From the NCBI RefSeq assembly GCF_913566895.1, contig NZ_CAJYCN010000012.1, positions 33,203 through 97,202 on the forward strand: a stretch of DNA of 64,000 bases. The letters are read 5' to 3'. Positions 36,340 through 45,004 of this stretch are shown here, piece after piece. The notes beneath the pieces were generated by a model. The model was not told where the DNA came from and searched no databases. It was given only the letters and a program-made list of their open reading frames with translations. Position numbers and translations under genes: made by a program. Every line of letters starts with the position of its first letter. Position 1 is the first letter of the stretch. The stretch is from Listeria ilorinensis (GTDB lineage: Bacteria > Bacillota > Bacilli > Lactobacillales > Listeriaceae).

Positions 36340-37347
36340 TTATTTCAAAGTTTTATTGAGTTTCTCGATGTATTCAAGGGAGCGACCGGTGCCGACTGCA
36401 ACGGATTCCATTGGATTCGGCGCCATATGTACTGGAACATCAATTAATTCGATTAGCCAGTCTTTAAAGCCGTGAATCAGTGATCCGCCACCGCTAAGGA
36501 CAATACCTCGGTCGACAATATCGCCGCTGAGTTCAGCTGGACACTGTTCAAGGGTCGTTCGGATCGCTTCCAGAATTTTATTTAGTGTTTCTTCAATGGC
36601 TGTCTGGATTTCGGTAGAAGAGATCGTGATCGTTTTTGGAAGTCCTGTCAGTAAATCGCGGCCGCGAATGTCTGAGTGGATTTCAGTATGGGCAATCGGG
36701 GCATAACCAAGTTCCATTTTGACACGTTCAGCGGTTGCCTCTCCAATCAGTACATTATAGTTTTTGCGGATATACTGAACGATCTCCTCATCAATGTGAT
36801 CGCCGCCAGTTCGAATGGATGTGCTAGAAACAACACCGCCATATGAAATAATGGCAATTTCAGAGGTACCGCCGCCGATGTCTACGATCACATTCGCAAT
36901 AGGCTCATCAACTGGGAGGTCTGCACCGATTGCAGCTGCAACAGGCTCTTCAATGAGGACGACGGATTTGGCACCCATCGATTGGACGGCATCTTGGATG
37001 GCTCGTCGTTCGACTGTAGTGGCGCCAGTGGGTGTACAGACTACAACATTCGGCTTTCTAAAATTAGCACCCGATTCTTTCGTGATTCGCCGCATAATTT
37101 CTCGTAAAAGGCCACTGGTCAAATCAAAATCTGCAATCACACCGTCACGCATGGGGCGAACGGCCACAATCGATGCAGGTGTTTTGCCGATCATTTCCTT
37201 TGCTTCCTGACCGATTGCCAAGACTTGTTTCGTTTTTGTGTCAAGTGCTACAACGGAAGGTTCATTTAAGATGATTCCCTTGGACTTGCTATAAACTAGG
37301 ATATTGGCAGTCCCGAGATCTATCCCAATAGTCGTGTTACCAAACAT
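36340..37347 (-). CDS. mreBH: MreB-like actin homologue (MreBH type)
   Basis: A rod-shape cytoskeletal ATPase of 335 residues. The actin-fold phosphate loops are [15 protein letters not shown] (about 7-21) and [11 protein letters not shown], and the adenosine motif is [10 protein letters not shown]. The sequence recalls the MreBH paralogue (C-terminus [19 protein letters not shown]) more than MreB or Mbl, and there is no mreCD beside it, which also argues against MreB. MreBH guides lateral cell-wall hydrolases in Bacillus. The ATG at 37347 is preceded by GCAAGGTG. Monocistronic. Confidence 0.88.
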   Translation of the reverse strand: MFGNTTIGIDLGTANILVYSKSKGIILNEPSVVALDTKTKQVLAIGQEAKEMIGKTPASIVAVRPMRDGVIADFDLTSGLLREIMRRITKESGANFRKPNVVVCTPTGATTVERRAIQDAVQSMGAKSVVLIEEPVAAAIGADLPVDEPIANVIVDIGGGTSEIAIISYGGVVSSTSIRTGGDHIDEEIVQYIRKNYNVLIGEATAERVKMELGYAPIAHTEIHSDIRGRDLLTGLPKTITISSTEIQTAIEETLNKILEAIRTTLEQCPAELSGDIVDRGIVLSGGGSLIHGFKDWLIELIDVPVHMAPNPMESVAVGTGRSLEYIEKLNKTLK

Positions 37348-37404
37348 TTTTACACCTTGCTTTCTTTATCCATGATTTCCTGCCGTTCGTGCTGCCTATT
37401 AATC

Positions 37405-37433
37405 AGTATAATGTTTTTCAGGAGAAGTGAAAA
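37405..37433 (-). promoter_or_regulatory. Possible mreBH promoter
   Basis: On the minus strand TTTTCA and TATACT are 17 bases apart, about 60 bases before the start codon. The -35 is weak. No alternative sigma-factor motif was recognised. Confidence 0.4.
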
Positions 37434-37527
37434 CCAATATACAAGGCTGACATCAAATTATAAAGAAACTCAAGTATTTTCATGTGTTTTCGGTTTATTC
37501 GTAAATTTTTCGTAAAAAAAGTAATAA

Positions 37528-37554
37528 CAAAAAGCCGCGAGTCATTTACTCGCG
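37528..37554 (-). terminator. Terminator overlapping the end of the MFS gene
   Basis: On the minus strand CGCGAGT and ACTCGCG surround AAATG, followed by GCTTTTTG. The stop codon of the transporter lies in the hairpin. Confidence 0.8.
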
Positions 37555-38817
37555 ACCATTTTGAAGCTGCTGTCTTTTTTCAAATTGCACATACATATAA
37601 TAATAAATGATCCCGCTGATAAAAGCTAAGATAGCAATGATTAAAAATGTATTGAAATAACCGATCCATGTAGAGAGCGTAATTGCAAGTGGTGCAATCA
37701 CTTTTCCAAGCGTATAGCGAAGCCCGGCAGCTGAGAAATACATGGCACGTTTATCTTCAGGAGCTAACTGAGAGACAAAATTCTGCTGGATACCGACAGT
37801 CATGAGTTCTGCAAAACTGAACAGAATGATAGCTAAGATCGCACCCCATGCACTGGTAAATAATCCAAACATCAAAATTGATATACCATAAAGAAACGAA
37901 GAATTCATAAAGACGAATTTTTCTTTATAACGTGTCATCAGCCGCGTGACAACAACGGTCAAAAGTGCCACACAGAAACCATTGATTGAAACGATGACGC
38001 CGAATAACCGGTCACCAGAAATCGTTATACCAAGGAAAGATGTGTCCCCGATTACTTCCTGAATATAGAGCGGGAAAAGCAGATCTAGCTGCATAAACGA
38101 CTGAGCAATGATGATTCCGGCAATAATATACAGGAAGAAAATTTTATCTTTAAAAATCAACTGATAATTCGCAAGCTGCTCTTTTAGAACCCCCCAGATA
38201 TTTTTTCTAGCAGAAGAAGCTCGCAGTTCTGGCTGAATGACAAGAGGGGCCGTCTCGTGGCCAAATTTTTGCAGAAGGAAAAGGAGCAGTAAATCGGCAG
38301 CCGTGATCGTAAGAAGCGTCTGAACTGTAAAATCATGAAAAACGATCGAACCCATAACAGGCCCAATAACTACTGCAATATTGACCATCATATAGAAGAC
38401 CGAATAGACATGGCTACGATGTTCTGGTGATACGACATCAGCAATCATCGCCTGACTTGCCGGTTGATAGAATGACATAAAAATACTGGCCAACGTAAAG
38501 CCGAAAAAGCTAAGATAGGGCGAGTGCAGGAGGTCGGTTGCGCCAACTGCAAAAATGAAAAAACCAAGGCCTTCACCGATAACAGAAATACTCATCATGC
38601 GTTTTCGTCCGAAGTTGTCGGCGAAGTAGCCACCTAAAAGAGCTGCAAAAACAGCAAGAATTTGTGAGCAGATTAGAAGCATACTCGTCAGGGTTCGCCC
38701 AAGTGCTTCTGAAAAATAAAGTGTCAAAAAGGGGAAGACCGTCCAAAAAGAAATATCTAGCAGCGCTTCCCCGAAAAGCCTGACTTTTAAATTGATGTCC
38801 CAAGTTTTAAATTTCAC
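37546..38817 (-). CDS. MFS-family transporter
   Basis: A 423-residue carrier with about twelve membrane helices and the MFS loop 2-3 motif GGYFADNFGRKRMM (about 62-75). The overall pattern resembles drug/metabolite exporters, but no substrate can be assigned. It starts with a GTG at 38817 after AGAAGGGACTTAC. It lies downstream of ampS but is separated by a strong terminator. A C-terminal basic tail is cytosolic. Confidence 0.82.
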   Translation of the reverse strand: MKFKTWDINLKVRLFGEALLDISFWTVFPFLTLYFSEALGRTLTSMLLICSQILAVFAALLGGYFADNFGRKRMMSISVIGEGLGFFIFAVGATDLLHSPYLSFFGFTLASIFMSFYQPASQAMIADVVSPEHRSHVYSVFYMMVNIAVVIGPVMGSIVFHDFTVQTLLTITAADLLLLFLLQKFGHETAPLVIQPELRASSARKNIWGVLKEQLANYQLIFKDKIFFLYIIAGIIIAQSFMQLDLLFPLYIQEVIGDTSFLGITISGDRLFGVIVSINGFCVALLTVVVTRLMTRYKEKFVFMNSSFLYGISILMFGLFTSAWGAILAIILFSFAELMTVGIQQNFVSQLAPEDKRAMYFSAAGLRYTLGKVIAPLAITLSTWIGYFNTFLIIAILAFISGIIYYYMYVQFEKRQQLQNGRE

Positions 38818-38855
38818 GTAAGTCCCTTCTTTCTGTTGATACAGATGGATAAAAA

Positions 38856-38888
38856 AGCCCTAGACGCACGGTGCGCAAGGGCTTTTCC
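38856..38888 (-). terminator. Terminator of the M29 aminopeptidase gene
   Basis: On the minus strand AGCCCTTGCGCA and TGCGTCTAGGGCT form an almost complete stem ending in TTTTTT. Confidence 0.85.
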
Positions 38889-38929
38889 AACCTAGGACAA
38901 TTTCAAAAGGCATAGCTGTGTCGCATTTT

Positions 38930-40162
38930 TTAAAAAGCCCAGTCACCATTTCGGAAAACAGGGAGCGTTTCACCTGATTTCGTAATACCGTCAATGTTCA
39001 TTTTATCAGAACCAATCATGAAATCAACGTGCGTGAGGCTGGTATTGACACCGCGTTTTTCCAATTCATCACGGCTCATTTCTTCGCCGCCTTTGATGTT
39101 AAACGCATATGCACTTCCGATTGCCAAGTGGTTGGAAGCATTTTCGTCGAATAGGGTGTTGAAAAAGAGAATGCCGCTTTGTGAGATCGGTGATGGATCC
39201 GGTACAAGTGCCACTTCACCCAAATAATGGGAACCTTCATCCGTTGCAATCAGGTTTTCCAAAATTTCTTGTCCTTTTTCAGCTTCGACGTTTACGATCC
39301 GTCCGTTTTCAAATGTTAATTTAAAGTTGTCAATAATGTTGCCACCATAGCTGAGAGGTTTGGTACTAGATACATAGCCGTCAACATGGTTACGTTCTGC
39401 ACAGCAGAATACTTCTTCTGTCGGCATATTGGCCATAAATTCATGGCCTTTTTTATTGTAGCTTCCAGCGCCTACCCAAATATGATCATCTGGTAGACCA
39501 ATATAAAGATCAGTACCTGGCGCCTGATAATGAAGTGTTTTAAATTGCTTATCATTTAATTCACTAGCTTTGTTATTAAGTGTTTCATCATGATTTTTCC
39601 AAGTAGCGACTGGATCTTTCGTATTAACACGTGTTGTTTCAAAAATAGCGTCCCAAAGTGCATCTACTTGCTCGTTTTCTGGTTTATCCGGGAAGACCTT
39701 TTTCGCCCATCCAGAAGAAGCAGCTGCAACGACTGTCCAGCTTACTGTGTTGGACATCATGAGCTCGCGGAATTCAGTAAGAACTTTACCCATTGATTTT
39801 TGATTCGCGGAAATTTTTTCACCGTCCACACCTTTTAAAAGATCAGGATCATCAGAAACGATGGAGATAAAACATGCGCCTTCTTTAGCAAGCTCCGTGC
39901 GTTCTTTAGCACGATGTTCAGGTGCTTCTTCAAATACGCTCAAAGGTGCATGAGCATAACGTTCGCGTGTCACTGCTTCGTCATTCCAGTTGACGATGAC
40001 ATCCTTCGCCTGATTTTCAAAGGCATATTTGGTAATAAGCCGAACAAGCGGTGCCGCATCAAGATTTGCTGAGATTACTACTTTTTGATCAACTTGGACA
40101 TTGACGCCCACTTTTACGATCAATTCAGCATATTTGGCTAATTTTTCATTAAATGTTGTCAT
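38930..40162 (-). CDS. ampS: M29-family aminopeptidase (AmpS/PepS type)
   Basis: A cytosolic cobalt/zinc-dependent leucyl-type aminopeptidase with 410 residues, the usual length. Conserved parts include NMPTEEVFCCAERNHVDGYV (metal Glu, about residues 245-264), GEVALVPDPSPISQSGILF, FDENASNHLAIGSAY and THVDFMIGSDKMNIDG with the C-terminal His/Asp metal ligands. It releases amino acids from short peptides. The ATG is preceded by GTAGGAGTTGTAAAT. Monocistronic with terminators on both sides. Confidence 0.9.
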   Translation of the reverse strand: MTTFNEKLAKYAELIVKVGVNVQVDQKVVISANLDAAPLVRLITKYAFENQAKDVIVNWNDEAVTRERYAHAPLSVFEEAPEHRAKERTELAKEGACFISIVSDDPDLLKGVDGEKISANQKSMGKVLTEFRELMMSNTVSWTVVAAASSGWAKKVFPDKPENEQVDALWDAIFETTRVNTKDPVATWKNHDETLNNKASELNDKQFKTLHYQAPGTDLYIGLPDDHIWVGAGSYNKKGHEFMANMPTEEVFCCAERNHVDGYVSSTKPLSYGGNIIDNFKLTFENGRIVNVEAEKGQEILENLIATDEGSHYLGEVALVPDPSPISQSGILFFNTLFDENASNHLAIGSAYAFNIKGGEEMSRDELEKRGVNTSLTHVDFMIGSDKMNIDGITKSGETLPVFRNGDWAF

Positions 40163-40279
40163 ATTTACAACTCCTACCTGATTAAATTCAACATTATAAT
40201 AGTAGCTTAAAAAGGGGGCGAAAGCAATCGATTAATTAAGAATTGACTAAATTTTCATAGGAAACAGAGTCTTTCTGCA

Positions 40280-40309
40280 TAAAAAAAGTACCGCCTAGTA
40301 GAGCGGTAC
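40280..40309 (-). terminator. Terminator of the LapA-like gene
   Basis: On the minus strand GTACCGC and GCGGTAC flank an 8-base loop, followed by seven T. Confidence 0.85.
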
Positions 40310-40319
40310 GGTTGCCGGA

Positions 40320-40550
40320 TTATTTTCGTTTGAAATAACTGAATCCGAGCATAATCAAGGCGCCGATTAAAGCAGAGCCTAAGATGATCAAAACAAGCGG
40401 GAATTCCGCATAACCAAAAATAAAATTCACGCGGACATTTTCTGCATTTACTGCTGCAAAAACAATAATCAAAATAACTAAAAGAGCACTAATAATCAAC
40501 TTAACAGGTATCTTGCGTTTTGGATTCTGGCTATTCAATTTAACACTCAT
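40320..40550 (-). CDS. LapA-domain (DUF1049) small membrane protein
   Basis: Seventy-six residues with two hydrophobic helices (about 18-34 and 51-70) separated by NAENVRVNFIFGYAEFPLVL, the hallmark of the LapA/DUF1049 family. The N-terminus and end (YFKRK) are basic and cytosolic. In enteric bacteria LapA helps lipopolysaccharide assembly, but Firmicutes lack LPS, so the role here is unknown. The ATG follows GGAAGGGAGGC. Located directly downstream of the flavodoxin gene but separated by its terminator. Confidence 0.83.
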   Translation of the reverse strand: MSVKLNSQNPKRKIPVKLIISALLVILIIVFAAVNAENVRVNFIFGYAEFPLVLIILGSALIGALIMLGFSYFKRK

Positions 40551-40593
40551 AAAAAAGCCTCCCTTCCTATCCTTTTATTGTAGCATAAAGGAC

Positions 40594-40624
40594 ACAAAAA
40601 ACCAGCTGCAAAGGGCAGCTGGTT
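40594..40624 (-). terminator. Terminator of the flavodoxin gene
   Basis: On the minus strand AACCAGCTGC and GCAGCTGGTT form perfect 10-base arms, followed by TTTT. Confidence 0.88.
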
Positions 40625-40635
40625 TATCGCAGGGA

Positions 40636-41085
40636 TTAGGCATTCAGTGCTTCGACAAATGTTTTTGCATAAGCTTCAGCGCGAACAACGTCGTCTTCAT
40701 CAGGGTCAAGATCGACTTTTAGTCCGGCCACTGGAACCGTCGCGCCTTTTTCTTTTAGACGCTGTTCAATCAAATCAACTGTTAAGCAGAATTCATCATA
40801 GAACGTATCGCCAGACCCAAAGGAGGCGCAAACTTTACCGGTGAAATCTACATCTGCCATATCTTCATAAAAGTCCACAAACTCATCTGGAAGCTGACCG
40901 TCATCATACGTATAACCGCCAATCAGCGCGCCATCATAATCAAGCAGTTCTTCCGGTTCGACGGAGATGCATTCTTCGATTTCAACTTCGATCTCATATT
41001 TTTCAAGCTCTTCGCCAAGAATGTCTGCAATTTCTTGTGTATTTCCTGTCATACTTGCATAAACGATCATTACTTTTTTTGACAT
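40636..41085 (-). CDS. Flavodoxin
   Basis: A 149-residue short electron-transfer protein. The FMN phosphate loop ASMTGNTQEIAD (about 10-21), GGYTYDDGQLPDEF around 57-70 and CASFGSGDTFYDEFC near 85-99 bracket the isoalloxazine ring, as in Bacillus YkuN/YkuP. Strongly acidic, as usual. A likely promoter lies upstream (TTGCAG-16-TATAAT, 41173-41200 on this strand) with a leader of about 90 bases. It can replace ferredoxin under low iron; whether iron controls it here is not visible. Confidence 0.9.
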   Translation of the reverse strand: MSKKVMIVYASMTGNTQEIADILGEELEKYEIEVEIEECISVEPEELLDYDGALIGGYTYDDGQLPDEFVDFYEDMADVDFTGKVCASFGSGDTFYDEFCLTVDLIEQRLKEKGATVPVAGLKVDLDPDEDDVVRAEAYAKTFVEALNA

Positions 41086-41172
41086 GTTCTAACCACCATC
41101 TTCTGAAATTTTTGATTCATTTATAGGTTCTAACACGTGATTTCTTCTGTAAAAGAATTCACTATCACTTCT

Positions 41173-41200
41173 ATTATAATTGTCTGGGCGAAATCTGCAA
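41173..41200 (-). promoter_or_regulatory. Flavodoxin promoter
   Basis: On the minus strand TTGCAG and TATAAT are separated by 16 bases. Confidence 0.55.
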
Positions 41201-41318
41201 CCTTTTTTAAGAATTTGAAAGAGAGAAGGCGCATAAATTCTTACTTTTACTAGCAAATCTCGCTGTTTAGAGGTATAATCATTATTAGTGGAATTTTTGG
41301 AGAGGATGACTGAATAGA

Positions 41319-42077
41319 ATGATTACACTTAAATCACGCCGCGAAATTGATGAGATGAAACGCGCTGGTGAAATTTTAGTTGCAACGCATAAAGAAATTA
41401 AAAAATTAATCAAACCCGGTATTACAAGCTGGGATTTAGAAGTTTTCACAGATGAATTTCTGCGCAAACATGGAGCTATACCTGAGCAAAAAGGCTTTGA
41501 AGGCTATGAATATGCCATTTGTGCAAGCATCAATGATGAAATTTGTCATGGCTTTCCGCGCAAAACCGTTCTGAATGAAGGAGACTTGATTACCGTCGAT
41601 ATGGTCGTGAATTTTCACGGTGCGCTTGCTGACTCTGCTTGGACCTATGGTGTAGGCAAAGTAAGTGATGAAGTAGAACGCTTGATGGAAGTAACGCGAA
41701 AATCGCTTTATCTGGGTATTGAACAAGCACAAGTGGGCAATCGGATTGGCGATATTGGTCATGCAATTCAGACTTATGTAGAGGGCGAGAAGCTTTCTGT
41801 CGTACGGGAATTTATCGGACACGGTATTGGTCCAACATTGCATGAAAAACCAGAAGTACCACACTATGGTCAGCCGGGGAAAGGTCCTCGTCTTAAAGAG
41901 GGGATGGTCATCACAATTGAACCAATGGTCAATACTGGTGATTGGAAAGCTAAGATGGATGATAACGGCTGGACAGCTCGGACCGTTGACGGTTCTCTTT
42001 CAGCGCAGTATGAGCATACGATTGCGATTACAAAAGAAGGTCCGGAAATCCTGACTTACCAAGGCGAAAACGACTGA
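41319..42077 (+). CDS. map: Methionine aminopeptidase, type I
   Basis: Removes the initiator methionine from new proteins. The 252 residues keep the five metal ligands of the pita-bread fold: Asp in ITVDMVVNFHGALADSAW, His in EFIGHGIGPTLHE, and Glu in ITIEPMVNTG and the final EHT. The ATG has a weak SD (GGAGAGGATGACTGAAT). A TATAAT at 41274-41279 with TAGCAA 17 bases earlier may be the promoter. It resembles the second Bacillus enzyme (YflG) rather than the ribosomal-cluster map, so another copy is expected elsewhere. Confidence 0.92.
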   Translation: MITLKSRREIDEMKRAGEILVATHKEIKKLIKPGITSWDLEVFTDEFLRKHGAIPEQKGFEGYEYAICASINDEICHGFPRKTVLNEGDLITVDMVVNFHGALADSAWTYGVGKVSDEVERLMEVTRKSLYLGIEQAQVGNRIGDIGHAIQTYVEGEKLSVVREFIGHGIGPTLHEKPEVPHYGQPGKGPRLKEGMVITIEPMVNTGDWKAKMDDNGWTARTVDGSLSAQYEHTIAITKEGPEILTYQGEND

Positions 42078-42088
42078 AAACAAACAGC

Positions 42089-42130
42089 AAGCAGGCATGA
42101 GCGGAACGGCCGTTTTTGCCTGCTTTTTTT
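42089..42130 (+). terminator. Terminator after map
   Basis: AAGCAGGC and GCCTGCTT arms around an imperfect inner stem, followed by seven T. Confidence 0.8.
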
Positions 42131-42150
42131 ATGAAATGGAGGGTGAGGGA

Positions 42151-42954
42151 ATGGGAGAAAAATTGGCCATTTGGAAAACAAAGCATCCCTATACCGTATC
42201 GCGTTTAAAAAAAGAATTTCAAGAACAGGGCATTCAAGCAGGAGATTCTATTATTTTTCATTCAGCGATGAGTAAGGCTGGGTGGATATGCGGCGGAGCA
42301 ATCGCACTCATCAATGCTCTTCAAGAAACGTTGACAGAAGAGGGGAACTTGATGATGCCTTCACAAACAAGCGGTTTGACAGATCCCAGTACTTGGGAAA
42401 ATCCTCCTGTTCCGAAAGAATGGTGGGAGGAGATTTGGCAAGAAATGCCTGTATTTGATAAAGATCGGACACCGTGCTTTCATATGGGGGTCGTAGCGGA
42501 AACTTTTCGAGCTTTACCAGATGTTGCACGAAGCAACCACCCATTTCTATCATTAACTGCTTGGGGCAAGCATGCTGATTACCTAACAAAAGGGCAGACG
42601 CTTGCCCATGGTCTGGGAGAGAATTCGCCACTAGCCAAATTATATGCGTTCCCCCAAGCAAAAATTGTTTTGTTCGGTGTGGATAATGATCGCAATACAT
42701 CTCTTCATTTGGCTGAAGAGCGTTCGAAGAGGATCCCTGTCAGTCAAAATAAAGCGGTATTGTTAAAAAATGGCGTCCGTATAACCGAAACATTCGAAGA
42801 AGCGGCCTATGACAGTGATCGTTTTATTGAGATCGGTCGTGCATATGAAAAAGAAAACGGCTCCTGCACCGTTCATATAGCAGGAGCCGCCTCAAAAATT
42901 TATCCCATGCGTGGGCTGATCGATTTTGCGGTTTCTTATTTAAATACGCATTAA
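42151..42954 (+). CDS. AAC(3)-family N-acetyltransferase (YokD-like)
   Basis: About 267 residues of the aminoglycoside N3-acetyltransferase fold. Visible family motifs are FHSAMSKAGWICGGA near the N-terminus, LMMPSQTSGLTDP, and HPFLSLTAWGKHADYL with its conserved His. Chromosomal members of this family do not necessarily act on antibiotics, so resistance should not be assumed. I set the start at the ATG at 42151, which follows GGAGGGTGAGGGA; an in-frame ATG at 42133 is also possible. Its last four bases overlap the convergent yfkK-like gene. Confidence 0.82.
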   Translation: MGEKLAIWKTKHPYTVSRLKKEFQEQGIQAGDSIIFHSAMSKAGWICGGAIALINALQETLTEEGNLMMPSQTSGLTDPSTWENPPVPKEWWEEIWQEMPVFDKDRTPCFHMGVVAETFRALPDVARSNHPFLSLTAWGKHADYLTKGQTLAHGLGENSPLAKLYAFPQAKIVLFGVDNDRNTSLHLAEERSKRIPVSQNKAVLLKNGVRITETFEEAAYDSDRFIEIGRAYEKENGSCTVHIAGAASKIYPMRGLIDFAVSYLNTH

Positions 42955-43175
42955 TCTTTGCGAATCAAACGTAATTCTTCCGCAAACAGTTGCATTTCAC
43001 GCGTGCTGAAACTATTTTTACGTTTGATCAACTGGTAGAGTTCTACCAGTTTTTCATAATGGATCGCTTCAACGGATACATGTTCAAAGACTCCTGAGTT
43101 GACCATTTTTAACTTATCGGTGATTTCTTTTAACATAAAATCTGTATTTTGTTGAGAGGGTTCGTTCAAATTCAT
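42951..43175 (-). CDS. UPF0435 (DUF1128) protein, YfkK-like
   Basis: A small soluble helical protein of 74 residues (MNLNEPSQQNTDFMLKEI, then KLVELYQLIKRKNSFSTREM), recognisable as the DUF1128 family of Firmicutes. Its function is not known. The ATG at 43175 lies 10 bases after AAAGGAG; a longer reading from a TTG would start inside the SD and is rejected. The stop overlaps the stop of the AAC(3)-like gene, with no space for a terminator between them. Confidence 0.8.
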   Translation of the reverse strand: MNLNEPSQQNTDFMLKEITDKLKMVNSGVFEHVSVEAIHYEKLVELYQLIKRKNSFSTREMQLFAEELRLIRKD

Positions 43176-43301
43176 TTTTTGGAAGCTCCTTTGCAAGATA
43201 TACGCTCGATTTTATCATATCTTCTTCCTACTTGTCACGAGTCGGAGCGTTTGGTACACTTTTAAAGAGGGAAAAGCAAACAGAACAGGGGGATAATTTT
43301 C

Positions 43302-44165
43302 ATGAAGTTTTTCAAACAAATAACAAGAAGCAGATTATATCGGCTGACGATGGTGCTGTTTGGTAGAATCGGAAAAAATGATGTGTCCGGTAATGCCGCG
43401 CAGCTCGCCTATTATATGTTATTCTCGATTTTTCCTATGCTCCTTATTGCTGCTACACTTCTCGCATACTTAAATATTGACCGTGATTCCGTCTTTAATC
43501 TTATCCAGGAATTTGCGCCTGAACAGATTATTTCTTTCTTAGAAGAGAATCTGGATAATTTGCTTTCGAACCGGAATGGGGGTCTTTTGTCAATCGGTAT
43601 CTTGGCGACGTTGTGGTCGGCTTCCAATGGGATGAATGCTGTTACAAAAGCGCTGAACAAAGCGTATAGCGTGACGGATCGGCGCAATTACTTCATTAAG
43701 CGGTTTCTGTCGATCGTCTTTACACTAGCAATGATCGGTACAATCGCATGTACACTTTTACTACTCGTATTTGGTCAGCAGATCGGGATGTTTATTTTTA
43801 ACCATCTACATGTCTCCAAAGAGGTACTTGATTTTTGGAATAACATTCGCTGGGTCGTTACGGTCATTGTGATTTTTGTTGTCTTTACCTTTTTATATTG
43901 GGTGGCTCCCGCTAAAAAAAATCATATTCTCGGTGTGCTTCCAGGATCGATTTTTGCTACAGTCGGTTGGTCGGTAGCCTCATTAGGTTTTGCTTATTAC
44001 GTGAATAATTTTGCCAACTACTCGGCTACTTACGGGAGTATCGGTGTGATTATCGTTTTGATGTTATGGTTTTACATTACAGGGATTATTCTAATGACTG
44101 GCGGAGAGCTCAATGCTACAATCAACTTGATGAAAGTGAAGCAAAAAGTCGGCGATATCAATTAA
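43302..44165 (+). CDS. YihY/BrkB-family inner membrane protein
   Basis: A 287-residue integral membrane protein with six hydrophobic segments and the family signature around residues 25-45 (NAAQLAYYMLFSIFPMLLIA) and SIGILATLWSASNGMNAV near 95. The family was once called ribonuclease BN in error. Its real function is unknown; some members may transport. SD AACAGGGGG precedes the ATG. Followed by a strong convergent terminator. Confidence 0.87.
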   Translation: MKFFKQITRSRLYRLTMVLFGRIGKNDVSGNAAQLAYYMLFSIFPMLLIAATLLAYLNIDRDSVFNLIQEFAPEQIISFLEENLDNLLSNRNGGLLSIGILATLWSASNGMNAVTKALNKAYSVTDRRNYFIKRFLSIVFTLAMIGTIACTLLLLVFGQQIGMFIFNHLHVSKEVLDFWNNIRWVVTVIVIFVVFTFLYWVAPAKKNHILGVLPGSIFATVGWSVASLGFAYYVNNFANYSATYGSIGVIIVLMLWFYITGIILMTGGELNATINLMKVKQKVGDIN

Positions 44166-44211
44166 AAAAGCAGCAAAACGGATTTCAAGCCGTTACGCTG
44201 CTTTTTTTATT
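44164..44211. terminator. Bidirectional terminator between yihY and the deoxynucleoside kinase
   Basis: AAAAAAGCAGC and GCTGCTTTTTTT arms plus an internal AACGG/CCGTT pair. It serves both convergent genes. Confidence 0.88.
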
Positions 44212-44869
44212 CTGCCGAGCGGATGTTTTTTAATTTTGCAAGAATCAGCTCCATCACTTTTTTCTGATCTTCCGGTCGTGAAATGTCCACTTTGTCAATA
44301 TCGATCACAAGTGTAGGACTTTTATCGTAGGAATGAAACCAATCGTCATAGCGGCTGTGGAGATGTTTGTAATAATCAAGTAACCCTGGATTTAAATCAG
44401 TCTGTTCATACGGCCGACCACGCAACTGAATGCGTTTTAAGACTGTATCCAGACTGCCACGCAAATAAATCAGCAGGTCAGGTGATTTTTTTGGCATAAA
44501 GGCCAGTTCTTCCATCATATTATCCAGCAAATCCAAATAGGTATCCATTTCCGGTTCTGAGATATTCCCTTCTTCAAAATTGATTTGCGTAAAGAGTGCG
44601 TCCTCATAAATGCTCCGGTCAAGTACATTATTTTGATCCTGTAAAGCGTCCTTGATACTGCGAAAACGTGTATTTAAAAAATAAATCTGAAGCGCAAAAG
44701 CCCAGCGTTTTGGGTCGTCATAAAATTTCTCCAAGATCCGGTTGTCTTGGATACTTTCATAATAAGCCGTCGAGTTTAGATTTCGGGCAATCATTTCCGT
44801 ATAGCTGCTTTTTCCAGCGCCAATCATTCCAGCAAGTACAATCACATTTTTTTCTCCTTCCAAAGCCAT
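44207..44869 (-). CDS. Deoxynucleoside kinase (dGK/dAK family)
   Basis: Phosphorylates deoxyadenosine or deoxyguanosine in salvage. About 220 residues: the phosphate loop GMIGAGKSS near 14-22, the DRS motif in LDRSIYEDALF, and the lid arginines in RIQLRGRPYEQ. The start at 44869 (MALEGEKNV) lies 11 bases after GAAAGGGG. A longer open frame up to 44905 exists but lacks a ribosome site. Base specificity cannot be told from the sequence. Confidence 0.85.
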   Translation of the reverse strand: MALEGEKNVIVLAGMIGAGKSSYTEMIARNLNSTAYYESIQDNRILEKFYDDPKRWAFALQIYFLNTRFRSIKDALQDQNNVLDRSIYEDALFTQINFEEGNISEPEMDTYLDLLDNMMEELAFMPKKSPDLLIYLRGSLDTVLKRIQLRGRPYEQTDLNPGLLDYYKHLHSRYDDWFHSYDKSPTLVIDIDKVDISRPEDQKKVMELILAKLKNIRSAE

Positions 44870-45004
44870 TGGGTAAGCGGCCCCTTTCTTTTCAACCAAT
44901 AACAATTCTTAATTATACCCTTATTTCCAAAAAGTACAATGCGCCAGTGACAAATACACATATTTCTGCTAGTATGAAAAAGATATGAAATGGAGGCAGG
45001 CAAG

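Noticed and set aside
42151..42954. Acquired aminoglycoside resistance gene
   Set aside because: The protein is AAC(3)-like, but it sits in a conserved core position, with no mobile element; chromosomal homologues are usually not resistance enzymes.
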